Below are positions 1 to 10,620 of a stretch of 64,000 nucleotides of DNA, one piece after another (positions within the stretch are counted from its first letter, which is position 1; each line of letters opens with the position of its first letter). Below the pieces are notes generated by a model. It saw nothing but the letters and a program-made list of their open reading frames with translations, was not told the origin of the DNA and searched no databases. The DNA comes from Xanthomonas sontii (GTDB taxonomy: Bacteria > Pseudomonadota > Gammaproteobacteria > Xanthomonadales > Xanthomonadaceae): the NCBI RefSeq assembly GCF_040529055.1, contig NZ_CP132342.1, positions 2,540,001 through 2,604,000 on the forward strand, read 5' to 3'. The translations under genes were made by a program, and so were the position numbers.

Positions 1-1069
1 GCCGCACCGACACGCGCGGGCCCGGCGTCACCTGCAGGTTCACCGCCACCGTGCGCTTCTCGCGGTCGGTGGTCGGGATCGGGGTGACCTTGGCGAAGGC
101 GTAGCCGATGTTGCTCAGGGTATTGGTGATGGCGTCGGAGCTGTATTCCAGCAGCGCGCGCGAGAAGGTGTCGCCGGCCTTGGGGATCACCAGCTTCTCG
201 ATCTCTTCCTGCGGCAGGATGGTGTCGCCGGTGACCTTGATGTCGGAAATCTTGTACTGCTCGCCTTCGGTGATGCCGGCGGTCAGGTACATGTCGCGCT
301 TGTCGGGGCTGATCGCCACCTGGGTGGAGTCGACGCTGAAGTCGACGTAGCCGCGGTCCAGGTACCAGGAGTTGAGCTTCTCCAGGTCGCCGGACAGCTT
401 TTCCTTGGAGTACTGGTCGTCGCGGCGGTACCAGGACAGCCAGTTGTGCTCGCGCGACTCCCAGTTCTCCAGGATGTCCTTGTTGAGGAATTTCTCGGTG
501 CCGATCAGGTTGACGTGGCGGATCTTGGCCGCCTTGCCTTCCTTGATCGCGATGGCCACGTCGACGCGGTTGCGGTCCAGCGGGCTCACCGTCGGGGTGA
601 TCTCGACGTTGTACTTGCCGCGGTTGTTGTACTGGCGGGTCAGCTCCTGGGTCACCCGGTCCAGGCTCAGCCGGTCGAAGGTGCCGCCTTCGCTGAGGCC
701 GATGTCGGACAGGCCCTTGAGCAGTTCCTCGCTCTTGATGTCCTTGTTGCCGGTGACGGTCAGCTTGTTGATCGCCGGGCGCTCCTTGACCGTGACCACC
801 AGGATGTTGCCCTGGCGGTCGACGCGCACGTCCTCGAAGAAGCCGGTGCGGTACAGGGCACGGATCGCCTCGGCGACCTTGGCCTCGTCCACGGTGTCGC
901 CGCGTTCCACCGGCAGGTAGGTGAACACGGTGCCGGACGAAATGCGTTGCAGCCCGTCGACGCGGATGTCGCTGGCGGTGAAGGGCTCCGCTACCTGGGC
1001 CAGGGCCGGCAGGCTGAGGCTGGCGGCGAGGGCGAGGGCAAGCAGGCGGCGAGTGGGAAATCTCGTCAT
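1..1069 (-). CDS. bamA: Outer membrane protein assembly factor BamA (partial, N-terminal part)
   Basis: BamA is the central subunit of the BAM complex that folds and inserts beta-barrel proteins into the outer membrane. The visible 356 codons begin with a signal peptide (MTRFPTRRLLALALAASLSL, cleaved after about residue 25) and continue through consecutive POTRA domains, with typical sequence such as VDGLQRISSGTVFTYLPVERGD, shortened here to its core IRVDGLQRISSGTV. The C-terminal beta-barrel lies outside the window to the left; full BamA is usually near 780-800 residues, so less than half is seen. It is the last visible gene of the pyrH-frr-uppS-cdsA-dxr-rseP-bamA run, 80 nt downstream of rseP, the usual gammaproteobacterial order. 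Confidence 0.96.
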   Translation of the reverse strand, partial: MTRFPTRRLLALALAASLSLPALAQVAEPFTASDIRVDGLQRISSGTVFTYLPVERGDTVDEAKVAEAIRALYRTGFFEDVRVDRQGNILVVTVKERPAINKLTVTGNKDIKSEELLKGLSDIGLSEGGTFDRLSLDRVTQELTRQYNNRGKYNVEITPTVSPLDRNRVDVAIAIKEGKAAKIRHVNLIGTEKFLNKDILENWESREHNWLSWYRRDDQYSKEKLSGDLEKLNSWYLDRGYVDFSVDSTQVAISPDKRDMYLTAGITEGEQYKISDIKVTGDTILPQEEIEKLVIPKAGDTFSRALLEYSSDAITNTLSNIGYAFAKVTPIPTTDREKRTVAVNLQVTPGPRVSVR

Positions 1070-1149
1070 GTCACGTCCGGTAGAGGTCGATATCGTTGTT
1101 GCATGGGCGCCGGCGCAAGACGACAGCGGGTCGAGTGGATCGGCGCGGG

Positions 1150-2508
1150 TCATCGCAGGGCCTGGCCGAAGAGGTCGTTGTAGAACGCCAACCCCATCAG
1201 TCCTGCCAGCAACGTCAGGCCCACGAATTGCCCCGCCGCCATGGCGCGCTCGCTCAGCGGGCTGCCCTTGACCAACTCGATAAGGTAATACAGCAAGTGC
1301 CCGCCGTCCAAGATCGGGATCGGCAGCAGGTTCATGATCGCCAGGCTCAGCGACAGCAGCGCCAGGAAATTCAGGAACCAGTCCGGGCCCTGCTTGGCCG
1401 AGACGTTGGCGACCTTGGCGATTGTGATCGGGCCGGACACGTTCTTCAGCGAGGCCTCGCCGGTCAGCATGCGGCGCAGGATGCCGAGCGTGTCGCCGGC
1501 CAGCCGGCCGGTCTCGCGGAAGGCGACCGGGATCGCCGCCAGCGGGCCGTAGCGCAGGGTGGCGTCGTAGGCCGGGCGGCGCTGCTCGCCGATGGCCACG
1601 CCCAGCGTCCAGCGCGGCGCGCCGGGGCCGGCGGCCTGCTTGAGATGGACGTCCAGGGCCAGGCGCTCACCGTTGCGCTCGACCTCGATCAGGCCGTTGC
1701 CGCCGCCGCGGCCCAGGGCCTGCACCTGCGGTGCGACCTGGTCGGCGCTGGTGATCGGGGTGCCGTCCACCGCCAGCACGCGGTCGCCGGGGCGCAGCAC
1801 GCCGTCGGCGGCCGAGCCGGCGGTGACGTTGGCGATGACCGCCGGCTGCAGGGTGAAGCGCCAGGTCAGGCCGGCCAGGGCCGGCACCTGCTGCTCGTCG
1901 AAGCCGACCGGCAACTGCGACAGGCGCAGGGTCCGGGTATGGCTGGCGCCGTCCTGCGCGTCCTCGGTCTGCACCGGCACGTCCTCGCGGTCCATGGCGG
2001 CGACGGTCAACTGCATGGCGGCCTCGCTCCAGGTGGCGACGTCGCGGTCGCCGACGCGGACGATGCGCTCGCCGGGCTGGAACCCGGCCTGCTGCGCCAG
2101 GCCCTCGGCGCGGCCGACGATCGGCGCGTAGTCCTGCTTGCCGATCACGAACATCGCCCAGAGGAACGCCACGCACAGGATCAGGTTGGCGATCGGGCCG
2201 GCGGCGACGATGGCGATGCGCTGCCACACGCTCTTGTTGTTGAAGGCCTGCGCACGCTCGGCCGGGGCCACCTCGCCCTCGCGTTCGTCGAGCATCTTCA
2301 CGTAGCCGCCGAGCGGAATCGCGGCGATCGCGAACTCGGTGCCGTGGCGATCGTAGCGCGACCACAGCGGCTTGCCGAAGCCCACCGAGAAGCGCAGCAC
2401 CTTGACCCCACAGCGGCGGGCGACCCAGAAATGGCCGAACTCGTGGAAGGTCACCAGGATGCCCAGGCTGACCAGCATCCACCAGATGGAGCCGACGACA
2501 TTACCCAT
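1150..2508 (-). CDS. rseP: RIP metalloprotease RseP (site-2 protease)
   Basis: This inner-membrane zinc protease cleaves anti-sigma factor RseA within the membrane in the sigma-E envelope stress response and clears signal-peptide remnants. The 452-residue product has the zinc motif HEFGH at residues 22-26 in the first membrane segment. The second active-site motif NLLPIPILDGGHL lies near the C-terminus, and two periplasmic PDZ regions lie between (about 120-300). The length matches E. coli RseP (450). It starts with ATG 26 nt after dxr ends and is followed by bamA, so envelope protein quality control and OMP assembly are co-transcribed. Confidence 0.97.
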   Translation of the reverse strand: MGNVVGSIWWMLVSLGILVTFHEFGHFWVARRCGVKVLRFSVGFGKPLWSRYDRHGTEFAIAAIPLGGYVKMLDEREGEVAPAERAQAFNNKSVWQRIAIVAAGPIANLILCVAFLWAMFVIGKQDYAPIVGRAEGLAQQAGFQPGERIVRVGDRDVATWSEAAMQLTVAAMDREDVPVQTEDAQDGASHTRTLRLSQLPVGFDEQQVPALAGLTWRFTLQPAVIANVTAGSAADGVLRPGDRVLAVDGTPITSADQVAPQVQALGRGGGNGLIEVERNGERLALDVHLKQAAGPGAPRWTLGVAIGEQRRPAYDATLRYGPLAAIPVAFRETGRLAGDTLGILRRMLTGEASLKNVSGPITIAKVANVSAKQGPDWFLNFLALLSLSLAIMNLLPIPILDGGHLLYYLIELVKGSPLSERAMAAGQFVGLTLLAGLMGLAFYNDLFGQALR

Positions 2509-2534
2509 GCGCGTGGCTCATGGCGGCGTGGGGA

Positions 2535-3740
2535 TCAAGCATGGGCGAAGTGGCGGGCAATGGCGAGTTCGGTGATCTTGCGCGAGTGCGCATCCGCCGC
2601 CAGCAACGCGTCCAGGGAATCGGCCGCGACCGCAGGCAGCTCGGTCAGGGCGTTCTCGACCAGCGCAGGAATCGATAGGAAACCGATCCGGCCCTGAAGA
2701 AAGGCTGAAACAGCCACTTCGTTGGCCGCGTTCAGGATCGCCGGGGCGCTGCCGCCGGCCTGCATCGCGTGCCAGGCCAGGCCCAGGCAGGGGAAAGCGT
2801 CCAGGTCCGGCGCCTCGAAATCCAGCCGGCCCTGCGTCAGCAGGTCCAGCCCGGCGACCCCGGAGGCGATGCGGTCCGGCCAGCCCAGGCCCACCGCCAG
2901 GGTGGTGCGCATGTCCGGCAGGCCCATCTGCGCCAGGGTCGAACCGTCGATGAACTCGACCAGCGAATGCACCAGGCTCTGCGGGTGCACCAGCACCTCG
3001 ATGCGCTCGGGCGCCAGCGCGAACAGGTGGTGGGCCTCGATCACCTCCAGGCCCTTGTTCATCAACGTCGCCGAATCGACGGAGATCTTCGGCCCCATCG
3101 ACCACTTCGGGTGCGCCACGGCCTGCGCCGGGGTCACCGCCTGCAGGCGCGCGCGGTCCCAGCCGCGGAACGGGCCGCCGGAGGCGGTCAGCAGCACCCG
3201 CCGCACCTCGGCACCGGTCTGGCGCGAGCGCAGGCACTGGAAGATGGCGTTGTGTTCGCTGTCGATCGGGATGATCTCGGCGCCGGCCGCGGCCGCCGCG
3301 GCGGTGACCAGTTCGCCGGCCAGCACCAGCGCTTCCTTGTTGGCCAGCAGCAGGCGCTTGCCTGCACGGGCCGCGGCCAGGGTCGAGGCCAGGCCGGCCG
3401 CGCCGACGATGGCGGCGACCACGCTGTCGCAGGCGTCGCTGGCCACCAGTTGGTCCAGTGCGGCGTCGCCGGCATGCGCCTGGGTCGACAGCCCGGCCGC
3501 ACGCAGGCCGTCGCGCAGCGCCGGGTACAGCGCCGGATCGGCGATCACCGCATGCGCGGGACGGTGCGTGGCGCACAGCGCCAGCAGCGCGTCGACGTTG
3601 CGCCCGGCTGCCAGTACGCCGGCGCGCAGGCGCTGCGGATGGCGCGCGATCACGTCCAGCGCCGAGGCACCGATCGAGCCGGTGGCGCCGAGCACGGCGA
3701 TGGTGCGGACCGCTGGGGTCTTGCTGCGTTGCGTGTTCAC
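2535..3740 (-). CDS. dxr: 1-deoxy-D-xylulose 5-phosphate reductoisomerase
   Basis: Dxr (IspC) is the first committed enzyme of the MEP isoprenoid pathway and converts DXP to 2-C-methyl-D-erythritol 4-phosphate with NADPH. The 401-residue protein has the N-terminal dinucleotide motif GATGSIG at residues 18-24 and the conserved SGGPFRGW and [10 protein letters not shown] segments of the family. The chosen start is GTG, 4 nt after the cdsA stop codon; an ATG start in this frame would remove the NADPH motif. It sits between cdsA and rseP, and with uppS places isoprenoid precursor and undecaprenyl carrier synthesis in one operon. Confidence 0.97.
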   Translation of the reverse strand: MNTQRSKTPAVRTIAVLGATGSIGASALDVIARHPQRLRAGVLAAGRNVDALLALCATHRPAHAVIADPALYPALRDGLRAAGLSTQAHAGDAALDQLVASDACDSVVAAIVGAAGLASTLAAARAGKRLLLANKEALVLAGELVTAAAAAAGAEIIPIDSEHNAIFQCLRSRQTGAEVRRVLLTASGGPFRGWDRARLQAVTPAQAVAHPKWSMGPKISVDSATLMNKGLEVIEAHHLFALAPERIEVLVHPQSLVHSLVEFIDGSTLAQMGLPDMRTTLAVGLGWPDRIASGVAGLDLLTQGRLDFEAPDLDAFPCLGLAWHAMQAGGSAPAILNAANEVAVSAFLQGRIGFLSIPALVENALTELPAVAADSLDALLAADAHSRKITELAIARHFAHA

Positions 3741-3744
3741 TGGC

Positions 3745-4569
3745 TCAGAACCCGAAGATGTCCTTGCCCAGCGCGAAGATCGGCAGCGCCGCCAGCACGC
3801 CGTCGATCCGGTCCAGCACGCCGCCGTGACCGGGAATCACGTTGCCCGAGTCCTTGGCGCCGACGTGGCGCTTGAGCAGGCTCTCGAACAGGTCGCCGAC
3901 CACCGAGGCCAGCACGCTGACCGCGGCCACGATCAGCAGCCCGGGCAGGTGCGGCAGGGTCACCCCGGCCAGCCAGCCGAAACCGGCGGCCACGATCAGG
4001 CCGGCCAGCAGGCCGCCGACCAGGCCTTCCACGGTCTTGTTGGGGCTGATCCGCGGCGCGAGCTTGTGCTTGCCGAACTGGCGGCCGGCGAAATACGCGC
4101 CGGAATCGGCGGCCCACACCGTCGCCAGGGCGGTCAGCAGCCAGCGGTGGCCGTTCGGCTCGCTGGCGTGGATCAGGCCCAGCGCGGCCCAGGCCGGCAC
4201 GATCGCCAGGGTGCCGGCGGCGAGCTTGAACACCCGCGCGTAGGTGGCGTGGTCGGAGCCGAAGCGGTAGAAGCCCAGCCACAGCAAGGCCACGCACCAC
4301 CAGCCGGCGCCGATCAGGGTGGTCAGCTGGAACAGCACCAGCGAGCCGGCCGAGGCCCACACCAGCAGCACCATCAGCAGCAGGTTGAGCATCAGCAGGA
4401 TGGTGCGCGGCAGGGTGTCGTCGACCTCGGCCAGCTTCAGCCATTCCCACAGGCCGATCAGGAAGATCAGGGCGGCCAGCGCGACCAGCCACTGGGTCGG
4501 CAGCAGCAGGATGGCGCAGATGGCCAGCGGGGCCATGATCAGCGCGGCGATGACGCGGGTACGGGTCAT
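3745..4569 (-). CDS. cdsA: Phosphatidate cytidylyltransferase
   Basis: CdsA makes CDP-diacylglycerol from phosphatidic acid and CTP at the inner membrane, feeding all phospholipid synthesis. The 274-residue product is highly hydrophobic with about eight membrane segments. It ends with the CDP-alcohol signature: [20 protein letters not shown] followed by GVLDRID. The start ATG at 4569 overlaps the uppS stop codon by four bases (ATGA), which indicates translational coupling. An open frame extends further upstream but only as the antisense-like shadow of uppS, so the ATGA start is preferred. Confidence 0.96.
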   Translation of the reverse strand: MTRTRVIAALIMAPLAICAILLLPTQWLVALAALIFLIGLWEWLKLAEVDDTLPRTILLMLNLLLMVLLVWASAGSLVLFQLTTLIGAGWWCVALLWLGFYRFGSDHATYARVFKLAAGTLAIVPAWAALGLIHASEPNGHRWLLTALATVWAADSGAYFAGRQFGKHKLAPRISPNKTVEGLVGGLLAGLIVAAGFGWLAGVTLPHLPGLLIVAAVSVLASVVGDLFESLLKRHVGAKDSGNVIPGHGGVLDRIDGVLAALPIFALGKDIFGF

Positions 4570-5327
4570 GCGGAAACGTTCTCCGTCGCCGCTTCGGCGA
4601 CCTGCGCGCTGGTGAGGCCGAAACGCCGCTCGCGGCGGGCGTAGTCGTCCAGGGCTTGTTGCAGCACCTCGGGGCCGAACTCGGGCCAGAGGGTCTCGGT
4701 GAACCACAGTTCGGTATAGGCCAGCTGCCACAGCAGGAAGTTGCTGATGCGCAGGTCGCCGCCGGTGCGGATGAACAGGTCCGGCGGCGGCAGGTCGGCC
4801 AGCGCCATGCGCGCCGACAGCGCGTCCTCGTCGATCTGCTCCGGGCGCAGGCGTCCGGCGGCGACGTCCTCGGCCAGCGCGCGCGCGGCCAGGGCGATGT
4901 CCTGGCGGCCGCCATAGCTGGCGGCGATCGACAGGTGCAGCGCCTGGTTGTCGCGGGTGCGCGCCTCGGCCTGGGCCATGCGCTCGCACAGCGACGGCGC
5001 GAAGCGCGCGCGGTCGCCGATGAAGCGCACGCGCACGCCGCGCCGCTGCAGTTCCTCGACCTCGCGGTCGAGCGCGTGCAGGAACAGCTTCATCAGCGCG
5101 TCCACTTCCTCCTGCGGGCGCCCCCAGTTCTCGCTGGAAAAGGCGAACAGGGTCAGCGCGCCGATGCCGCGCTCCAGGCAGAAGTCGATGGTGCGGTTGA
5201 CCGCGCGGGCGCCGGCGCGGTGGCCGATCACGCGCGGCCGGCGGCGGCGCTGCGCCCAGCGGCCGTTGCCATCCATGATGATGGCCAGGTGGCGGGGCAG
5301 GGACATGGGGATGGGGTCGGAAGGCAT
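4566..5327 (-). CDS. uppS: Polyprenyl diphosphate synthase (undecaprenyl pyrophosphate synthase)
   Basis: UppS adds eight isopentenyl units in cis to farnesyl diphosphate, giving the C55 carrier for peptidoglycan and O-antigen. The hallmark MDGNGRWAQ lies near the N-terminus with catalytic Asp. Later family motifs are FAFSSENWGRP and, near the end, PDLFIRTGGDLRISNFLLWQ. With the ATG at 5327 it has 253 residues, and an internal ATG seven codons later (5306) is also possible; neither has a strong ribosome binding site. It lies 17 nt downstream of frr and overlaps cdsA by 4 nt. Confidence 0.95.
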   Translation of the reverse strand: MPSDPIPMSLPRHLAIIMDGNGRWAQRRRRPRVIGHRAGARAVNRTIDFCLERGIGALTLFAFSSENWGRPQEEVDALMKLFLHALDREVEELQRRGVRVRFIGDRARFAPSLCERMAQAEARTRDNQALHLSIAASYGGRQDIALAARALAEDVAAGRLRPEQIDEDALSARMALADLPPPDLFIRTGGDLRISNFLLWQLAYTELWFTETLWPEFGPEVLQQALDDYARRERRFGLTSAQVAEAATENVSA

Positions 5328-5344
5328 GGCCGGCAGGCGCAGGC

Positions 5345-5902
5345 TCAGACCGCCATCAGTTCCTGTTCCTTGCCCTTGACCACGTCGTCCACGTCCTTGA
5401 TCGCCTTGTCGGTCAGCTTCTGGATGTCGTCCTCGCTGGCGCGGGCCTCGTCCTCGGTGACCTTCTTGTCCTTCAACAGATCCTTGACCTGCTGGTTGGC
5501 GTCGCGGCGGATGTTGCGGATCGCCACCTTGGTGTCCTCGCCTTCGCCGTGCACGACCTTGGACAGCTCGCGGCGGCGCTCCTCGGTGAGCGCGGGCAGG
5601 TTGAGGCGGATGGTGGTGCCGGCGGTGTTCGGGGTCAGGCCCAGGTCCGAGGCCAGGATCGCCTTCTCGACCGCGCCGACCATCTGCTTTTCCCACGGGG
5701 TGATGGTCAGCGAGCGGGCGTCGGCGACGGCCACGCTGGCGACCTGGCTCAGCGGCATGTCCGAGCCGTAGTAGTTGACCTTCAGGTGCTCGACCAAGGC
5801 GGTCGACGCGCGGCCGGTGCGCACCTTGATGAGCGCATGACGCAGCGCGTCGATGCTCTTGGCCATGCGGGTCTGTGCGTCTTGCTTGATTTCGTTGAGC
5901 AT
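5345..5902 (-). CDS. frr: Ribosome recycling factor
   Basis: RRF, with EF-G, splits the post-termination ribosome. The 185-residue length is exactly that expected. The sequence begins MLNEIKQDAQTRMAKSIDAL and contains the conserved KVRTGRAS segment and the C-terminal helical region rich in Lys and Glu. It lies between pyrH and uppS as in most gammaproteobacteria, but is separated from pyrH by about 196 nt that hold an inverted pair of intergenic repeats. Part of the downstream operon may therefore be transcribed from a promoter in that gap; I see no convincing one. Confidence 0.97.
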   Translation of the reverse strand: MLNEIKQDAQTRMAKSIDALRHALIKVRTGRASTALVEHLKVNYYGSDMPLSQVASVAVADARSLTITPWEKQMVGAVEKAILASDLGLTPNTAGTTIRLNLPALTEERRRELSKVVHGEGEDTKVAIRNIRRDANQQVKDLLKDKKVTEDEARASEDDIQKLTDKAIKDVDDVVKGKEQELMAV

Positions 5903-5946
5903 CGCCGGTGTCCGTGCTGAATCTGAATCGGACGATTATAGCCTGC

Positions 5947-6094
5947 CGGGAGTGGGGAATCGGGAATGGGGAATGGCAAGGGCGGATTCCGGCGCGCCCA
6001 ACTGAACGCCAATCTGGCGGGGAATCGTGGCCAGCGCCAATGCTGCAGTGCGCAACGCTGTGGCGATTCCCTAATCCCGATTCCCCATTCCCGG
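5947..6094. repeat. Inverted pair of GGGAAT-rich intergenic repeats
   Basis: Two copies of a roughly 30-nt element built of GGGAAT/GGGGAATGG units lie head to head at 5947-5976 and 6065-6094. The second is the reverse complement of the first with a few differences. A third relative is at 61362-61391. They sit between frr and pyrH. Such elements are common between xanthomonad genes; they could fold into a long hairpin in the transcript and modulate read-through or mRNA stability in this operon (inference). Confidence 0.8.
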
Positions 6095-6098
6095 CTTT

Positions 6099-6821
6099 TC
6101 AGCCCCGCCCCTTCACCAACGTGCCGATCTCGGCGCCGCGCAGGATCTTCAGCAGTTCGCCGGGCTGGCCCATGTTGAAGATGCGCAGCGGCAGGTCGCT
6201 GTCGCGGGCCAGGGCGAAGGCGGCGGTGTCCATCACTTCCAGGTTGCGGGCGATGACCTCGTCGTAGGTCAGGCTGTCGAAGCGCACGGCGTCGGCGTGC
6301 TTCTTCGGGTCCTTGTCGTACACGCCGTCGACCTTGGTCGCCTTCAGTAGCAGGTCGGCACCGATCTCGATCGCGCGCAGCGCGGCGCCGGAGTCGGTGG
6401 TGAAGAAGGGGTTGCCGGTGCCGGCGGCGAAGATCGCGATGCGGCCCTTTTCCAGGTGGCGGATCGCACGGCGGCGGATGAAGTCCTCGCACACGTCGTT
6501 GATCTTGATCGCGCTCATCACGCGCACCTTGGCGCCGAGCTTTTCCAGCGCGTCCTGCATCGCCAGCGCGTTGATGACGGTGGCGAGCATGCCCATGTGG
6601 TCGCCGGTGACCCGGTCCATGCCGTTGGCGGCCAGACCGGCGCCGCGGAAGATGTTGCCGCCGCCGATCACCAGCGCCACTTCCGCGCCGGCCTGCTGCG
6701 CCTCGATCACCTCATGGGCGAGGCGATTGATGATCTTCGGGTCGATGCCGTAGTCCCCGTCTCCCATCAGCGCTTCGCCGGACAGTTTCAACAGGATACG
6801 GCGATAGGCGAGCTGGGACAT
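6099..6821 (-). CDS. pyrH: UMP kinase
   Basis: PyrH phosphorylates UMP to UDP in pyrimidine nucleotide synthesis and is a hexameric amino-acid-kinase-fold enzyme. The 240-residue product starts [20 protein letters not shown], with the kinase glycine motif [10 protein letters not shown] and the [12 protein letters not shown] segment typical of bacterial UMP kinases. The start at 6821 was chosen because it has the GAGGT ribosome binding site upstream and matches the family N-terminus; an in-frame ATG 33 nt earlier has neither. It heads the operon that continues to frr, uppS, cdsA, dxr, rseP and bamA. Confidence 0.97.
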   Translation of the reverse strand: MSQLAYRRILLKLSGEALMGDGDYGIDPKIINRLAHEVIEAQQAGAEVALVIGGGNIFRGAGLAANGMDRVTGDHMGMLATVINALAMQDALEKLGAKVRVMSAIKINDVCEDFIRRRAIRHLEKGRIAIFAAGTGNPFFTTDSGAALRAIEIGADLLLKATKVDGVYDKDPKKHADAVRFDSLTYDEVIARNLEVMDTAAFALARDSDLPLRIFNMGQPGELLKILRGAEIGTLVKGRG

Positions 6822-6902
6822 GGCGACCTCGTTGGGGGATGACGGGCAAACCACACGATTTTAGCCGATGCGCGCCAGCGCGTCTGTGCCGCCGGCGATG
6901 CT

Positions 6903-8399
6903 TCAGCGTTGCGCCTCGCCGGACGAACGCGCGGTGACGCGATTGCGACCGCCGTGCTTGGCGCTGTACAGCATGTCGTCGGCCGCCTGCAGCAGTTCCT
7001 GCGCGCTGTTGAAACGCTCGCGGCCGCCCTGGGTGGCCACGCCCGCGGAGAAGCTGATGTGCAGCGGCCCCTGCTTGGTGTCGGCCATCGGCCGCTGCGC
7101 GATCTCGGCGAGGATGCGCCGCATCACGCCCAGCGCGGCCTCTTCGCCGGTGTTGGGCAACAGCACCAGGAATTCCTCGCCGCCGAAGCGCGCCACGGTG
7201 TCGCTGGCGCGCAGCATCGGCTGCAGGGTCTGCGCGAATGCGCGCAGGACCTGGTCGCCGACCAGGTGCCCGTGCGCGTCGTTGATCTTCTTGAAATCGT
7301 CCAGGTCGATGAAGGCCACCGACAGCGGCCAGTCGTGGCGATTGGCCAGCTCGAACTGCTGCTTGAGCAAGGTGTCCAGCTGGTGCCGGTTGAACACGCC
7401 GGTGAGGGCATCGCGGCTGGCCTGTTCGGCCAGGCGCCGTGCGTGCTGCTCGTACTCGTCGGCGCGCTGGCGCACGCGGTTGGCTTCCTGCACTTCGCGC
7501 AGGTTGCGCAGCACCATCAGCTCGCGGGCATGGCTGATGATCGCGTCGACCCGTTCCGGCTGCGCGATGCGCACGTCGAAGATCGGGCTGACCGCCGGCA
7601 GCGCCTCGGCGATGTGGCCCACCACCTCGTCGAAGCGGCGGCTGTCCAGTTGCAGGTCGCGATAGGCGCACTGCATGGCGTGGGTGCGCGCGGCTTCAGG
7701 ATCGTCGCCGAGCCAGATGTCGGCGACGGCGCCGGACAGGCGCACGCAGGTGTCGAAGGGTTCGGTCGCGGCGCCGGCAGTGCCGCCGCCGCCGATACTG
7801 CGCTGCAGGTAGGCGGGCAGCTTCCATTTCTGCGCCAGCCAGGCACCGACCTCCGCGCGGTCGGCGCCCAGGTGCTCGCGCTCCAGCGCGCTCAGCCGTT
7901 GCGGATCGCCAGCCGCCTCGTGCAGCAGGGCGGCGTACTGGTCGTGGCACACGTGCAGCAGGGCCAGTGCGCCCATGTCCTGCAGCAGCCCGGCCAGCAT
8001 CAATTCCTCGTGCTTGCGCAGCCCGGCGGCCTGGCCGAGCAGGCGGCTGGCCAGCGCCGCCAGCACGCTGCGTCGCCACAGCCGTTCCTGCGGCTCGCCG
8101 CTGCCGCCGCGCAGGCTCTGCACCATCGAGAAGCCCAGGGCCAGGCTCAGCGCGGCGTTGAGGCCGAGCATGGTCAGCGCCTGGCCCAGGTTGTCGACGC
8201 GGCGCCGGCTGGCGTACAGCGGGGAGTTGGCGATGCGCAGCATGCGCGCGCTCAGTGCCATGTCCATGGCGATCGCATCGGCGGTCGCGGCCAGGTCCAC
8301 GTCCGCATCCTGCGCCAGTTCGATGATGCGCAAGGCAACGCCGGGGGGCGAGGGCAGGTCGCGGGAGTGACTCAGGATCGCTTCGAGTTCAGGATGCAT
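6903..8399 (-). CDS. HDOD-domain / GGDEF-domain protein (putative diguanylate cyclase)
   Basis: The 498-residue soluble protein has an N-terminal HDOD domain (about residues 10-270; opening HPELEAILSHSRDLPSPPGV). A short coiled linker (about 300-330) follows, then a GGDEF domain with GGEEF near residue 405. The inhibitory site RxxD is present as RASD five residues before GGEEF, and the substrate segment DDFKKINDAHGH is complete. So it is probably an active c-di-GMP synthase subject to product feedback. The HDOD domain likely senses or binds a partner; the input is unknown. The start at 8399 has a GGAAG ribosome binding site; an ATG six codons upstream has none. It lies between the tsf terminator and pyrH and may be monocistronic. 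Confidence 0.9.
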   Translation of the reverse strand: MHPELEAILSHSRDLPSPPGVALRIIELAQDADVDLAATADAIAMDMALSARMLRIANSPLYASRRRVDNLGQALTMLGLNAALSLALGFSMVQSLRGGSGEPQERLWRRSVLAALASRLLGQAAGLRKHEELMLAGLLQDMGALALLHVCHDQYAALLHEAAGDPQRLSALEREHLGADRAEVGAWLAQKWKLPAYLQRSIGGGGTAGAATEPFDTCVRLSGAVADIWLGDDPEAARTHAMQCAYRDLQLDSRRFDEVVGHIAEALPAVSPIFDVRIAQPERVDAIISHARELMVLRNLREVQEANRVRQRADEYEQHARRLAEQASRDALTGVFNRHQLDTLLKQQFELANRHDWPLSVAFIDLDDFKKINDAHGHLVGDQVLRAFAQTLQPMLRASDTVARFGGEEFLVLLPNTGEEAALGVMRRILAEIAQRPMADTKQGPLHISFSAGVATQGGRERFNSAQELLQAADDMLYSAKHGGRNRVTARSSGEAQR

Positions 8400-8469
8400 G
8401 CACTTCCGATACGGCATGGAATGAGAGGTGGGGGAGCGGCCTGTCCCGGCCTGCGCAGCGTACACCCGT

Positions 8470-8500
8470 AAAAAAAAAGCCGCGACAAGCGCGGCTCTTT
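8470..8500 (-). terminator. Rho-independent terminator after tsf
   Basis: A perfect 7-bp stem (8478-8484 with 8490-8496, loop of 5 nt) is followed on the minus strand by a run of about nine T residues. It lies about 20 nt downstream of the tsf stop codon and ends the rpsB-tsf transcript. Confidence 0.93.
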
Positions 8501-8517
8501 TCTTCCCGGGAGCGGGA

Positions 8518-9396
8518 TCAGGCCAGGCCGGCCTGCTTCATCACTTCGGCGGCGTAGTCTTCCACCACCTTCTCGATGCCTTCGCCCACGGCCAGGCGCT
8601 GGAAGCCGACCACGTCGGCGCCGGCGGCCTTCACCGCCTGCTCCACGGTCTGGTCGGTGTTCAGCACGTAGGGCTGGCCGTACAGGGTGACCTCGTTGAC
8701 GATCTTGGCGATCTTGCCGCTGATGATCTTCTCCAGGATGTCGGCCGGCTTGGCCTTGTCCTTCTCCGACATCTTGGCCAGCTCGATTTCCTTTTCCTTG
8801 GCCACGAACTCGGCCGGGACGTCGGACGCCTTGACGTGCGGCGGGTTCATCGCCGCGATGTGCATGGCGATGCCGCGGGCCAGGTCGGCGTCGCCGCCCT
8901 TGACCTCGACCAGCACGCCGATGCGGCCGCCGTGCACGTAGGCGGCGACGTTGTTGGCGCTGTCGATGCGCACCAGGCGGCGCACCTGCACGTTCTCGCC
9001 GACCTTGGCGATGACCGCGGCACGGGCTTCCTCGACGGTCTCGCCGCTGGGCAGCTTGGCGCTCTTCAGCGCCTCCACGTCGGCGGCGCCGGAGGCCAGG
9101 GCGGCCTGGACGACGGCGTCGGTGAAGGCCAGGAAATTGTTGTCCTTGGCGACGAAGTCGGTCTCGGAGTTGATTTCGACCAGGACCGCCTTGCCGCCGT
9201 CCTGCGCCATCGCGATGCGGCCTTCGGCGGCGACGCGGTCGGCCTTCTTGTCGGCCTTGGCCAGGCCCGACTTGCGCAGCCACTCGGCGGCGTTGTCGAT
9301 GTTGCCGGCGTTCTCGGTGAGTGCCTTTTTGCACTCCATCATGCCGGCGCCGGTGCGCTCGCGCAGTTCCTTGACCAGGGAAGCAGTGATTTCCAC
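8518..9396 (-). CDS. tsf: Translation elongation factor Ts
   Basis: EF-Ts is the guanine nucleotide exchange factor of EF-Tu. The 292-residue protein opens [20 protein letters not shown] and continues with the family signature CKKALTE. The motif [16 protein letters not shown] of the EF-Tu binding core is also present. The length is as expected for proteobacteria. It is transcribed after rpsB with a 151-nt spacer that carries an intrinsic terminator-like hairpin, so tsf expression may be lower than that of rpsB. Confidence 0.98.
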   Translation of the reverse strand: MEITASLVKELRERTGAGMMECKKALTENAGNIDNAAEWLRKSGLAKADKKADRVAAEGRIAMAQDGGKAVLVEINSETDFVAKDNNFLAFTDAVVQAALASGAADVEALKSAKLPSGETVEEARAAVIAKVGENVQVRRLVRIDSANNVAAYVHGGRIGVLVEVKGGDADLARGIAMHIAAMNPPHVKASDVPAEFVAKEKEIELAKMSEKDKAKPADILEKIISGKIAKIVNEVTLYGQPYVLNTDQTVEQAVKAAGADVVGFQRLAVGEGIEKVVEDYAAEVMKQAGLA

Positions 9397-9419
9397 GGGA
9401 TGTCCTCACGAAAGGTGGG

Positions 9420-9442
9420 AAAAGGCCGGCTTGCGGCCGGCC
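9420..9442 (-). terminator. Intergenic terminator/attenuator between rpsB and tsf
   Basis: On the minus strand a 7-bp perfect GC stem (9424-9430 with 9436-9442, 5-nt loop) is followed by TTTT, about 24 nt before the tsf start codon. The short U run suggests partial termination. An intergenic terminator between these two genes also exists in E. coli; that it works here is inference. Confidence 0.6.
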
Positions 9443-9547
9443 GGTAGATCTGGGAAGCGGGCGCCGCAGGCGGCGCTCGCGAAGCCGGGCGCGCCGAACG
9501 CGCCGGGCGGCGGCTGCGCATGATCGCGCAGCCGCATGGCGCGCCGG

Positions 9548-10345
<798 letters not shown>

Positions 10346-10572
10346 TGCAGTGACTCCTGATGGGGAACCGGCCGTGCGCGGGCAGGAATGGGTGAAGCGC
10401 GCGCATGACGGCGGCCTTGCGGGCCGCACGACGATTCCGGGGTTGGGCCTCCCTGCCGCCTCCGTGGCCGAACTCCTTGCGGAGCACCCCGGCACGGGCG
10501 ATGGCGGCAGGTGTGAATTCGCCGGTGCGTCCGGCGTGGACGGTCCATCGGCCGATGACAGGCACGACGAAG
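10346..10572 (-). promoter_or_regulatory. Long 5' leader of rpsB
   Basis: From the promoter at 10579-10607 the predicted transcript has an untranslated leader of roughly 225 nt with several GC-rich hairpins. Gammaproteobacterial rpsB leaders are known to mediate autogenous repression by S2; the length and position fit. I could not verify the conserved secondary structure by eye. Confidence 0.45.
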
Positions 10573-10578
10573 CCGCGC

Positions 10579-10607
10579 ACTATACCTGGCGGACGGCGGT
10601 GGCGCAA
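10579..10607 (-). promoter_or_regulatory. Sigma-70 promoter for rpsB-tsf
   Basis: On the minus strand TTGCGC (10602-10607) and TATAGT (10579-10584) are separated by exactly 17 nt, a strong match to the housekeeping consensus. The predicted start is near 10572. It lies in the 275-nt gap between the pilus operon and rpsB. Confidence 0.75.
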
Positions 10608-10620
10608 TGCGCCGGGCGGT

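Noticed and set aside
1096..2697. 533-codon frame antisense to rseP
   Set aside because: RseP on the other strand has catalytic motifs; this frame is His/Gln/Arg-rich noise.
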